Made by a program: the position numbers and the translations under genes. The notes under the pieces are model-generated. The model did not search any database. It was not told where the DNA came from and worked only from the letters and a program-made list of their open reading frames with translations. From the NCBI GenBank assembly GCA_039621445.1, contig CP154956.1, positions 80,162,474 through 80,226,473 of the forward strand: a stretch of DNA of 64,000 nt, read 5' to 3'. Origin of the DNA: Euglena gracilis. Its lineage: Eukaryota > Euglenida > Euglenophyceae > Euglenales. Below, piece after piece: positions 12,032 to 24,900 of the stretch; within the stretch, counting starts at the first letter, position 1; every line of letters starts with the position of its first letter.

Positions 12032-12292
12032 CAGGGGTTTGTTTAGTCGTGGACCCCCAGGGGGGTAGGGTGGGTGGGTTCGGCCGAGCCCCCCCCCCCC
12101 CCCGGGGGGGTGCCCCTGGAGGGGGGTGGGATATACTTTTTGGCGCCGAAGGCGCCGAAAAAGTGCTATTTTTAGCATTTTGCGTGATTTTTCGGCCATT
12201 TTTTTGTGGGTCCCCCGGGACCCCCCCCCCTGGGGGGCCCCCCCCAGGGGGTGGGTGGGGGGGGGACCCCCCCGGTCTTAAAAAAACCCCTG
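12032..12292. mobile_element. hAT-like MITE with 8-bp TSD (261 bp)
   Basis: The element begins CAGGGGTTTGTTTAG and ends CTTAAAAAAACCCCTG, an imperfect 16-bp terminal inverted repeat. It is flanked on both sides by the identical 8-mer GCAAACAT (12024-12031 and 12293-12300). Eight-base duplications with CAGG ends are typical of hAT transposons. Inside are long C/G runs and the hairpin core GGCGCCGAAGGCGCC at 12142-12156. No transposase frame is present. It is intergenic, upstream of zuotin. Confidence 0.82.
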
Positions 12293-12982
12293 GCAAACAT
12301 GGATGCGCATTTTGCATTTTTTGTTGGGGGCTAGGGTTTAGAATAAGTTTAAATTTTGGCACAGGGTGAGGATTTGGGTTAGGTGTATGGGTTGCTTGCA
12401 GTCTACATGGCGACTCACACAAAGCATCCAATTACCTCCTCCACCACTGGCAGCCCATTGCCTGACATAGGGGTTCAGTAAGGAAGAGACCATTTTTACC
12501 AGGATTGATGACTTTTTGAAATGGCGTACATGAGTTTAAAAGTACAAAAAACAAAAAAGGATTCCTTGAAAAATATTAAAAATCTGAAAACCAGACATTG
12601 AATGCACGGCTTGAGGTGTTTGTGAAAATTGTTGAAAACCTTGAGGGCAGTCAAAATGAATATAGGTGCCATTACAGCCTGATTTCCAAAGAAGCGCTGT
12701 GCCTGCACTGCAGCCCAAAAGATCGCAGGGTCCCCTCAGAAAGATTTTATGCTGGTCATCAAGTAAAAAAAAATATATGCCTGGCTTATTAATGCCAAAA
12801 TTTATGCCTCTAGTTTAGGATTAGGTGTGAGAGTTGCGATGGGAGCCAGCGCCTGGGGTTGTGCAGTGTGCTTTGAACAGGAAGAGTCGCTGGGTTGTGC
12901 ACACATGCATCCTCGAACATAGCCGGTCTGTTTTGCCCCTCTTTCCCTCCTCAGGCCTTTTTCGCCCCCCGCAAGGTGAAAT

Positions 12983-15900
12983 ATGGGGCCGTTCCTCCTG
13001 CCGCCTCCTCCCGCGGACTACAATGGCCCACAGATGGCGCATCCCGTGGCGTGTGTGGTACAGAAGGAATTCCAGGCAAGTACGTCCCTGTGACTCTGGA
13101 GAAGAAGTGGACTGTCGGAGGAATTAATTAATTGAACCACGCCCACAACCCTTTCACTGTTTCAGATTTAAACCAAATTTTAACTTGGCCCAGAAAATGC
13201 AAATGCGAGGTGCCCGAAGAAAAGTTTTGCGGAAGGTTTGACCTGCTGGAGATGGGCGAGGCTGCTCCCCTCCCCCGGGGGCTCACTCCTACGAAGCGCT
13301 CTCACAACCAAGGTTTTAGCCCGAAGGGGCCCCACCCCCCGGGGAGGGGTCCAGCCAGCATTTTCCTCAGCCAGCACCTTTTACCAGCCCCAGGATTGCA
13401 CAGGAATCCCTGCAACCCTGTGGGTGGTGGGAGGTCGACCCCCAACCCCATCCTGGTGGGGGGGTCCAACCACCTCCCCCCACCAGACGTTCCGTATTTC
13501 CGGTGGCGCCATTTTTCGGCCAGGATTTTCCCTCGGCGCCGAAGGAATATTTCCTTGCCGGATGCTGTGGTGGGTGGGGGCGATCGACCCCCCCCACCAG
13601 GTCTTCCTTGCAGCCCTGGCCAACCCGCGCGGCTGGACCCCGCCAGAGGTCCTCCAGGAGTGCCCTGCCCTCGGCACTGCCCCCCAACGCAGGCGGCCGG
13701 GCGTTCGAGGATTTCTACTGCAAGCTGCTGGGCCTCGGGGCGGACGACGCCGGGGCGGAGGAGGCGCAGGAGGCGAAGGGGAAGCGGCAGCGGGTGGAGC
13801 AGAAGAAGCGCGGCGTGAAGGCGGCGAAGCTGTCCGAGGCGGACCTGGAGGCGGACCACTACGAGGTGTGCCTGCCGATCCTTCTTGACAGCTGCTGGCT
13901 GTCCTCCTTCGGTAAACCCCCCTCCCAAATAACACCCCCCCCAAATAACACCCCCCCCCCTCGGGGGCCGATTTCGAGCGCCAAAATAACACACCCCCCT
14001 GTTTTCCTTTGGTTTTCCATGTAAAAATAACACCCCCCAAATAACGCCCCCCCCCCCCCTGGGGCCCCAGCTCGGGTGCCCGAATAACACACCGGGGGGG
14101 GGGGGTGTTGTTTGGGGGGGGTTTACTTGTGTTCAGTTCATTGTCATGGTGGATGATCAACCAACCACCAGAAATTTTTCTGTTGTTGCCTTTTTCTTTG
14201 TGCTCCCCCCTTTTCCTTCAGGTGCAGCCACAGGCAAAAGACCTTTTGGGAAGAGCAAAAACAGAAATCAGATTCACCAAAATAACTCCATAAAGATACG
14301 AAGGAGATTGTACAACAAGAAAATTTGTGCAAAGACAGAAACTCCAATTCTGAATGTGTGCATATTGTTTTTATTGGGGGCAATTCAACAGGGTGAAATA
14401 TCAAGGGCAGCAAATAAGGGGATCAATAAGGAAGATGACAGAAGACGGGGACGGGGATGATAAGGAAATTGACAGAAGACGCGATTTTGATTTTGCGTTC
14501 CATCCACGAGGGCCGGTGGCCCGTGCCTAGGTTCTCCCTTCGGGCAAGCAATGGTTGACGGTCAAAGTGTTTTGTTGCTGGGGGGGGGGGGTCAACGGTC
14601 ATCGGACACCACACAGGCAGATGACGCCCAACCTTTCTGCCCGGAGAGCAGCAACCCAGGCAAACTAAAAGAAGGCGACTGTGTGTGTCAGGTGAAATAT
14701 TATGTCACGTGAGAGCCTTCCGTGCCAGGGGCTTGCCCTTGCCCACCCAGGTCTTGGGGCTGGAGAAGCTGGAGTGGCTGGCCACCGACGAGGACATCAA
14801 GACGGCGTACCGCCGGTTGGTGGTGGAGACTCATCCCAGGCGCACCAGGGCTTGCAGTGTGTGTTGGGGGAGCATGCCGACTTGTGGTGTGGTGATGCAG
14901 AGTGCTGCTCATTCATTTCTTTTTTTTCCATTATTCACATTGCTTTGAGGTTTTTCCCCGCCCCAAGAGTTGAAATTATTTTCTGCATTCCTCCCATATG
15001 TGCACATATAAACTGATTAATTTTTCATTTATTAAATACACATATAAGAAACATTTTTATGAGACACATATAACACATGAAATACTATAGAGTTCATTAG
15101 AGTCCATTTTCCTCGTCTCGGCTTTTTTACTGTGTTTTGGAGAGTTGGCAACGTGAGCTCCCCCCCCCCTCTCTCTCTCTTGCCCAACACCTGACCATCC
15201 CGCCGCATTTGGGGGGGGGGCACTTTTCGTCCCGGAGAGCCCCGGGGCGACGCGGATAAGACGCAGGGCGGGGACGACACCCGGTTCAAGGCGGTGCAAA
15301 AGGCGTACGAGATCCTGGCCAGGGCGGGCGTGGGCTGCCCGACCCGGTGGGTTTGCGGCGGCCGCCACGGGGGCCAGGCTGGGGGCCGCCCCCGCCCTGG
15401 CGCTGTCGGACCCGGCCCGGCGGTTGGCGTTCGACTCGTCGCTGCCGTTCGACGACGACATCCCCTCCCTCAAGGTGGCCGGCGCTGGCACTCTTGTTTC
15501 CGCTTGAGTGGACGCCGGTCAGGCTTTTTGAACATATTTCCCTCAGAGAGTCCTCAGGTGCGCAGGCGGCGCATGTGTGCCCAAACCTCCGAGAACGCCT
15601 CTTCCCCGGCCCATGCCAGGGTTCGATGTGTTGAGGGCATCCCTCTCTCCTGGACCCCTCTCCTGGGCTGGGGCTTTTGGGCAATGCGTTTTCATCGAAG
15701 AAGCGGAGAAAACTGCCACAATCCAAACGCACCGGCCAAAGAGCTTTTGTTTTCTTTTGTGTGGAACCTCAACAGGCTGCGGCCCTCGCCATACGTGCCT
15801 TTGCTTTCACTGGTAGGTTGCGCCGGAGAACTTCTTCGAGGTGTATGGGGAGGCGTTCCATCGAAACTCGCGGTGGAGCACAGCCCGCAACGTCCCCCAG

Positions 15901-18900
15901 TTGGGGGACGTGTCCACTCCGTACGAGGAGGTCGAGAGCTTTTATGAGTTCTGGTGTGCAATTTCTGCCTGTTTCCCCGAGAAGTCAGGGTTGAGATATT
16001 CCACGTAGTTGTACACCAAAAGCTTACAACAAAGTTTGTTCTGTGAATTTCTGAGTTTGCGAAGTCTTTGTAAGAAATGTGCTAACCCCCTCCCAATAGA
16101 AGCACGGGTGTGCTTATAGCGGACCGCCACCTCCGGCGGCGGGGAGTGCGCTTCTATTTGGACCCTACCTGCACGATTTTTGTTGATTCCCTTAGAAATT
16201 CCATCAAAATGGGGTGTGCACTTGTAGCGGACTGCCACCATCGGCCGAAGGCGGGGGGGGGGTGCGCTTTTATTTGGACCCTGCGCTTGTAGCGGCCCCG
16301 TGCTTTTATCGGGGGGGGGGGTTATGTATTTCTAAAACACATTTTTAATGATTAATTTCCCTTTTGCTTTTGCTCGCCAACCGTTCCTCAGCCACGACCT
16401 TTCCTGTCTTTTATGGCCATTTTTCTGGTTCCCCTTCATCGCTGACCACCCCTTGAACCGATGCAAGCTGCCTCATATTTTAAACACGCATCAGGTTATG
16501 TAGTGGGCATTTATCTCCAACCATCCACCATTGGGTTTTGAAGGCAACAGAACATCATTTGGTTGTCACCTCCAATCCGAATTCACCACCTTAGGTTAGC
16601 AATGTTGTTTCCCTTTGTAGGACTGCTTTCCGAAGCTGGCGGGATTTCTCCAACGTCGACATGCACAACGTGGAAGAGGCCGAGTGCCGGGAGGAGAAGC
16701 GGTGGATGGACCGCGAGAACGAGAGGTCGGCTGCCCCCCCCCCACTGACCCCCGTCACGAGCCTCCTCCCCGGCCTGTGACGGTGGGGCCCCGGTGGCTT
16801 CCATCTCGATCACGTTGGATGTCATGACGGGAGCCTGTTGGGATCGCGGTCTGCCACGTCGGTCTCGGCGGCGGCCCGCAGGGAACGCAGCAAGCTGCAG
16901 AAGCAGGAGAGCAAGCGGATCCGGGAGCTGGTGGAGCGGGCAAGGATGCTGGCCCAGGCCTGGCTGCGCCGCCTTGGCAGCGACGGGTTAGGCGGGCCCC
17001 AATAGACACACAGTTGTACAGACACTCCTCTCGTGCAGAGGAGTGTGTACCCCCCCCCTAAACCCCCCCAGGACGAACGAGCAAAAATTCCTAAAATGAG
17101 ACCCCCAAAATTTGACCCCACCCACCCCCAATGGCATGAAGGGTCGGGAGAGTGTAAAACAGGAGCAATGATGGAAAGCCAATAATCTGACGCTGTTGGT
17201 TTTTGTGACCCAAAAATCGCGCTGAGTTCAATTTAAACCAGCTTACACACAGAGAGCGTCGTCACACACAGAGCGTCGTGCCAGAGGCAAATTTCTTGTG
17301 TTCTTGGGAACCTGAAAAATGATGATTTTTCGGGTCAGTCAAAATTAAACAAATTATGCTCCCGCCGGGGGCTTCCATCAATGGACCCAGAAAGAAGATC
17401 AAGGTCTTATTTTGGTTCTTTTTTGGGGGTAGTTGAGCCCATGTGATGGGACGGAAAGCATGCAGGCGCGCACCCACCGCAGCAAGACCTGCCCGAGACC
17501 CCCGGCTGAAGAAGCGGAAGGAGGACCTGGCACGGAAGCGGGAGGAGGAGAAGAAGGCGGTGGAGGAGAAGAAGCAGAAGAAGCTGGAGGCGAAGGTGTG
17601 CCCCTTGGTGGTTGCGTCACGGGGTTGGGGCAGGCCGCATCATTGCAAGGCAGTTTTGCTTTCTGTGGCATTTGTTGTCCCTCCCAAGGACTATGAACTA
17701 TGTGTTTTGCAGAGAGTAATGCTTCTCCGTGGACATGAAAATAAATGGGGTTTTTTTTTTGCTCCAATGGCGCATTTGCATCCCGGGGGGACCAAAGACT
17801 TGAGCTTGTGGAACTGTTTTAGGCAAAACTGGCTGGATAACAATGCATGCAATTTCCCAACCTCTTTCAGGTCAAATGCCTAATTTGACCCCACCCTGAC
17901 AGATTCCTAGTTTCGAATAATTCCAATGGTGCCTTGGCCACTGTGTCGTCTTTTGCAGCTGCAAAAGCAGCGTGACGCAGAAGAGGCAGAAGAGCGACGG
18001 AAGAAGGAGGAGGCGGACAAAAAGAAAGCAGAACAGGCGAAGTGTGCAGTGTCTGTGAATGAGGCCGCCCGATCTTTGGTGCTGACTGACGCTGCACATC
18101 CCCACATTTCTATTGTGTCAACGACCATTGCAAATCTGGCCCAGGTCCCTGCTTACTGTGTCGGACTCCAATCCCAGCGAATAACTGACTGGGTCTGGAT
18201 CATGCATTCATTGGTCCCTCCTCCTGTGTGACATTGCACCTGGGAAAACGTGTCCTCATCCTGGTGAAAAACCATTTTCGGCCAGAAATGAACACCGCCC
18301 TTTGCTTTTTTGAGATTTTCTTTTTCTAAGAATTTGAGAATTGTTTGTATCCATTTGGTCTGGGTGATTTACGGTTGGGGGGGGGGGTCGGGCCCATTTA
18401 CCACTTCTTTGGTGCGACAATTTTTTCCCTGTTGTTTTCGAAAGAAAACATCTTCCAGCACAGTGAGAGAATCAGCTTCACGCATTCCAGCACCACTGGT
18501 ACCGACGTAAATTGCATTCATCGATGCTTACCACAATGATGGCCATCACACAGCGAAATGGACTTCACTTTGTCGTCGTGATCGCCAATCATCGTTCTCG
18601 CCCGCGCTCCCAGATTCTATCGCCACGTCGTATGTCCTCCCACGGTGCCCTCCAGGCCCCCCCTCACCGCCACACAGGCGGAAGGAGGAGACCGCCGCCC
18701 TGCGGGACGTCTGCAGCAAGACGCTGAAGCCGTTCATCTCCCCGGCCCAGGGCTGGCCGGGAACCCCGGCAACCCCACAGGTGGGCAGGTGGGGGGTGGC
18801 CCCCTCCACCACGCGTTCCCCTCCAGCCCTGTCCCGGACACCACCAAGGCGCGCTCGGACGCCGCCCTCGTGAAGGCCGACGTGGAGTGGCTCTTCCGTA

Positions 18901-21900
18901 TGCCGGGGCGTGCCGGGTCGCGTTGGTGGCCACGCAGTGCGCAGCGTGCATGTAGAGCGGATGGAGGGCGAGGACAACGACAGTCCCCCTCTCTCTTATC
19001 CTCTTTTCCTGTTGCTATTCTTGTCTTGGGTCCATATGCCCTCACAGTGTTCTGGACGCCGGGTTCATGGGCCGCATGGCACCGAAGGATTCCCATGACA
19101 TGACAACGTCCCCGTAGCATGCTCTCCACCCATTGGACATATTCCCACGCCATGTACCGCACATCACAGACTGGGGAAAATGAAATGAGTTGGGCGACCT
19201 CATGCCAACACCCCCCAACGGTGCACATGGCAGGTGTTCCGAGTCCAGGAATTGCACACCCCGTCTTCTTCCCGTGGGGTTCCTTCGACGGGGCCTACCA
19301 GCTGCACTGTCTTTCTTTGGACTCCTTATCGGGCAGGCAACTGCCAGTTTGAGGGCCTGGCCGCCATGAAGCTGCAGCTGGAGACCCTCGCCAAGGAGCA
19401 CCAGGCGACCCTGCCAAACCTCCCCACCGAGTGCACCACGGTGTGGCCCCTCTGCCGGGTTCGCCGCGCCGCGGTCGGTGTGCTGGTTCTGTGATCAAGC
19501 CCTCGAAGTTTCTTTTTGCCCCTGCCAAGTGTTGTTCCAAGTTTTGCAAGTGGGTTGTTTAATACCCCCCAGGGTATTGTTAAACTACCCTCGTAGTTTA
19601 ATACCCCCCAGGGGGTGTATTAAACTACCCTCCGGGGTGGGAAGGGTACCACTGCGGTACCCTTGAAGGCAGAGTCGTGAAGGCGCAGGGTTAGGGTTAG
19701 GGCTGGCCGGCCTGATTTCGGCTCTCACTCCCCTCCCAAACCTCCCTCGCCTGCACGTGCGGCCCAAAGCTGCTGCCGGCCTGTTCCCGCACCGTGAGAA
19801 TCCTAACAACCTGCCTTTTTCAATACCCCTCTGAAGTTTTTACCTGCCTATTTGCCATATATATTATGTGTATTATTGATATTATGCACACTATATATTT
19901 GCTGAAAAACAGATTGCCTCTGGAACCAGAAAGTCCATTTCTGCGGATAGAGTTGGCATTTGACTGCTGAATTCGCAGTCAAGCTGCTAACCTCATAACC
20001 CCCCCCCCCCCGAGGAGCACCAGGGAAGAAGACTGACCTAGTGAGCCTGCATGCTGTGTCCTGCTGGAGAAGTAATTGCTGATTCTGGTTCTGGCTTCTT
20101 CAGCGCTGCCTTTCTGGTAAGTCACTGGGATTTTTGAGCGGTCGGTATTGGGGGGGGAAATGGAGAAACCGACGTACCCCTGAAGTCAAAGAAAAGGAAA
20201 ACAAAGAAAGCATTTAGGTTTTTGCTGGACATGCCCTCGGTGATGGAATTGCTGACACAACTGGATCTGGCACATAATTGCTGCTGTGCACACTGCTGTA
20301 AACCCCCCCCCCCCTAATAGTGCTGCGGGGCCAATGGAGCTGCGGGTCCAAATAGTGCTGCGCCCTCCGCCGGACGAAGCGATCGTCCAATAGTGATGCC
20401 CCCCCCCCCCCAAAACATGGCAATGTGAAATGCGTAGAAGCTGGTGCAGCCTACTGCAGGCATCTTTTGTTACCAGCAGAGAGGGGGCGAGTTCCCACCT
20501 GAACAACTCACGTAAGTCGTCCGAAGACAAACCAGACAACTGGATTGCACCTCGATTGCCTCAGAGTAGGCCATTGAGCAGGCAAAAGGGGTGCCTGTGG
20601 TGATAGGCCGGGACTAAGAGGCACCTAGTCCAATAGTGCGGCGGGTCCAACTAGTGCAGCACCCCCCGCTGCCGGAGGCGGCCGTCCAATAGTGCGGCAG
20701 TGCAATATTATTTGGGGGGGGGTTTATTAACTGCTGTCTACATTGGTTTTCTGACAATAGCAAATAATGCCGCTTCTATTTTTTTTAGGAGTTGTGAAAG
20801 AAATACCATCTGAAGTCAAAAGCATGTGAAACCATCATGCCTCCCTGCCAACCAAATCAGTTTATTATTATTTGAAAATTATTTCAGGTCCAGCAACACC
20901 TTTCTTTCCCCACTTTTCCCCGCATCCTCGTCCGCCATTGCCATTCCCTCAATGGGTGCATCCCGTTCGTTCACAGATCAAATGTCCAGTTCCGAAGTGC
21001 TGAATCAAGGGGAAATCCAAGTTAAGCAAAAGAAAAGAATCACTCTTTGGAAACAGTCAGCAAAGGGTGCGAAAGAACAAGCTTCTTGTTGCTTCCTTTT
21101 CTTACGCAAAGCACTGATCAAATTTTACCCTAAAAAGGCCGGGTGAGTTTCGCGAAATCACCGCCAGGAATTCAGGTTCCTGAACACGGTTATTTTTTTG
21201 AAAAGCCCTGCAATGCCCAACCTGTCTGGGTGCAGGCGGTGGTGACATACATCAACCAGCTGGTGGCCGAGGCAGAGCAGCGGATTGGGTATGACCGGTT
21301 CGGGTACGCCGTCAAGCGGACCAAGGTGGAGCCCGAAAAAAAGGTCTGGGGACGGGTTTGCTGGTCCCTCCAAAAAAGCATCAACTTTGTAAAACAAAAC
21401 AAACATGGATTGCTTACCCTTGTATTGGGGGTGGCACAATTTATTGACTTTGTTCTTTTCGGGGACAGGTGCTGAGTTTTTCAAGCAAGAAAATTTTCAG
21501 GACGCAACAAACAAGTCCAGCAAGATATTTTTTGCTGGATCTGCAGGAATGGCCCTGGGTTAATGACAACATTGCTGAAGCAGTCACACCGTTTTTAAAC
21601 TGTGAATCTGTGGCAGGCAAGCAGGCACCTATTGCTAAAATGGCCTAAATTGGCCAATAATCGCTTTTTGACCCTCTGGTTGCCAAAATGGCCTAAATGC
21701 CCTAAAATGGCCGTAATATTTAAAAATATTCTGCTGCACCAGATTTTGTTCTGCAAGCTATTCAGGTGATGATTTCCAGTGTGTTTTGTGCATGTGGACA
21801 GCAACGATGGATTTGGTAGACGGTGGTGGAGAAGCACAGCCCCACAAAGCCCTTTTTTTCTCTAAGGAAATAATTACGTCCCCAAATCCATGATGTCCAA

Positions 21901-24900
21901 CCATCTCAGCCCCCCCCACACGCCACAAACCTGCCCCTGTGATAAATGAGCAAACTTGATGCTCACCTGTGTGAGATAATTAAAATTTGCCTACAATGCC
22001 CATTTCAATCCAATGCATTTTTCTGATCATCTCCATTGCAAGCAAGCGAAAATGGCCTAATGTGGCCTGAAATGAACAAAAATGGCCTTAAATGGCCAAA
22101 AAATGTCCCAAAATAAGAAAAATTTTGCAGTTTGAAAAAAAAATTTTGTTATCTATTAATGTTGCCACGTGAAAAGCTTCAAACACCTGAAATGATTTTT
22201 TGACCTCCTGGAATTGTTACATGGCTGCAAACAGCTTGAATGGCGCAAATGGCAAAATTGTGTCTTCGTTATGGTGGGGATCCCATGCTTTTGGCTTCAA
22301 CAAATTTCTCAAACAAGGACCTAAACTGAGGTACCTGGAACTTAAAATTGAATCGAGAAAAGATTGAAACTCCCCAATTTCAGCTACATTTTAACATGTT
22401 CGATTATCACCAGCAACAGAGATTTCGAATTTTGCCATGATTGTAGCAATGCCATTTGATTCCCCAGAAAAGGATTTTTGCTTCCATTCAGTAATGAGAA
22501 ATGCACACCCAAACAAAGCATGAAAAATTCATGAAAATTGGATCATATCATGGGAAGCTCAACAAATCGTAATTCAAACCCATAGAGGAATTCTGAACGG
22601 TAGGAATTCACTGCAACAAAACAATTTGTCAGGAAAAACGTTGGACAAAATATTGAAAGGACGGTGAAATGATCAGTCTTGGGACAAAACAACCCAAGGT
22701 TATGATTTTCAGAACCCTCACCTATACCTTTCCTAACATGGCCAAAATGGCCTTAAATGGGTAAATTTTTGGGCTTGACTGTGGGTGCTTGGTGCAAGTC
22801 ATACATCCACCCGTTTTTTTCCTCTTGAATTGCAATCCTGCCGGCTGACACAATGGGGTGACACCATCTAAATTCTCTGTCATTTCCTGTGATTTAATGT
22901 GGTTTGTGGTTTATTTCAGAGGAAATTAATTGAAGCTTTTAATAGATTGCTTTCTTGCTGTTCCCTTTTCCAGCAGCAGCCCGAGGCGGCAGATGGCAAG
23001 AAAGACGTGTGGACAGAGCAGGAGTTGGTGGATTTGGCAAAGGGCATCGCGAAGTTCCCTGGTGGCTCTTTCAATAGGTAACGCTTGCAAGTTGTGGAGA
23101 CTAGTGCTCATAATTATCGGCCCGACTCATGATGGATTCACATGTGCGTGGCCTATCTATGCCAGTCTGTCTTGCTAGCTCTTGTGGATTTGGTTTCTGT
23201 CTTCAATTTTTCATTCTTTGTTGATTTTTCTTTTTACAAAAGAAAACATCAGGTGACGGTCCATTGTCAACAATGACACCAACCAGGACCATGCTGGTGT
23301 CGGAGTGTTGGAGCACCTGCCCACAGAGGGCTGGGGTGGGGTGGTTTACCTACCTGCCCTTAGGCCCAAAATCAGGCGGGAATGGCCCCCTTGCTGGGCT
23401 TCTGGCGCCTTCGGCACCAGAGTGCCTTGACCGCGTTCCCAGGACTTTTGACCAAGTGCCCCCCCCCGGGGACCCCAATAGCGTTGGCGATAAACAGACA
23501 AGACGCCTTTGCACAACGAAGGGGGGGACCCCAATGTCCGAAACGTTGTGCCAGAGGAGAGCCACGGCGCACAGGAATCGGCCGGGGCAGCTGTTCCGGT
23601 GACCCAAGGGCTTTTCCGGCGCGGGGTGCAGGTGGGAGAACATCGCCGCGTACATCGGCACCAAGACCCCCGCCAGGCCGGGGCTTCTGCCCTCCCCCGT
23701 GTGAGCGGCCCACCAACAGAGCCCCGGCCTGCTCCCGGATCAGGTGTTGAGGCGGACGAAGTTGATGACGCACCAGCTGCATGGCCAGGGCGGATCACAG
23801 CGGCGGATTCAGATTTTGTGTTGAAATGCCACTCATCAAAGTGATCCGACAAAGGGTGTGGTTGTGAGTATTCAGGATGAGAGTGCTCCGCTTTGATGAG
23901 TGAAGGGCAACCACCGACAAAACCCGAGGCCATCAAGCAGGTGCTCCATGATTGCTGTGCGCCTGGAATCAGACCTCAGAAATGTCCAACATTGTGACAT
24001 GCTACAAAGCAGGGAAATCGTTATGAAATTTGCAAGAGAAAACGATGTTGAGATGACCCACCATTCTGAACATCCCCATCTGATAACGACCCTCCCCATC
24101 CAGAACCACCACTGGGAGCCATACTAGAACGGCTGAGATGTCTCTTTCACACCTTTTCCACCATCGTTGCGGTCTTTGTTTTCATGCATTTTTGTGGATC
24201 TCGAACCGTGGCAATACGTTCGCCTTGATATGCCCAAGTGCCATATGATTGGCTCTCAAATCTCGAGAGCCTGATCGATCGATCCAATGCATGCCCACCG
24301 ATGTGGCCCCACTGCCTCACTGCACGTGTTGAGGGTGTTTGAGGTGCCAACCAGGTCCAGCCTGGAAGCCGATCCACTGGCACCCCTAGACCCCCCCCCC
24401 TGGACCCCCACCCCTAGCTGGGTAGACCCCACCTGGAGGTCCACCCACCAACTGTTTACCAGCTGGCACCTTTTTCCAGCCGGCCGCCTGAAGCCTCGGG
24501 GGGTCTTTAGGAAGTTCCCTGGTGTCGTGTGTGGTGTGCATCAGGCTTCTTTTTAAGTCAGCAGACCCCCCCCCCCGGGGGGGAGGGGGGTGGTTTTGGG
24601 CCGGACCCCCCCCCCGGGGGGGGGGGGGGGTCCCGCGCCGGAAGCGCCGAAAATTTTTGAAAATTGCCTTCAACGGGCCCGTTTTTTGGGGGGGTTCCCC
24701 CCCTGGGGGGTCCCGCGCCACCCTGGGTGGGTGTGGGGGGCCCCCCTCCCCCCCGGGGGTCTTAAAAAGAAGCCTGGTGTGCATGTACGTGTTGTGTGTG
24801 CGCGAGCGTGTGTTGTGTGGGGAATTTTGTAAGCCAGATCCAGCCAACCCAATTCCGGGGGTGGGTCCAGCCAGCCGGCACCTGTTTTCCAGCCAGCAGC

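Larger units (their letters stand above)
8591..12982. other. Long non-coding interval between SBDS and zuotin
   Basis: 4.4 kb with no convincing exon. It holds a 39-bp inverted repeat at 10441-10521, an 8-bp-TSD MITE at 12032-12292, and scattered TGTGCGCA/TGCACAAA words (about 9140, 9650-9700, 11340-11520) in both orientations that may be another decayed repeat. Promoter elements for zuotin should lie at its 3' end, but I cannot point to one. Confidence 0.45.

Noticed and set aside
13302-14160. Two overlapping open frames of about 260 codons on the minus strand
   Set aside because: They cross a zuotin exon and the MITE at 13915-14123. The product is low-complexity Gly/Pro/Arg from C/G runs.
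19689-19705. TTAGGG-like telomere repeat
   Set aside because: Only about two units (GGTTAGGGTTAGGG) in the middle of a gene; chance or a tiny interstitial remnant.
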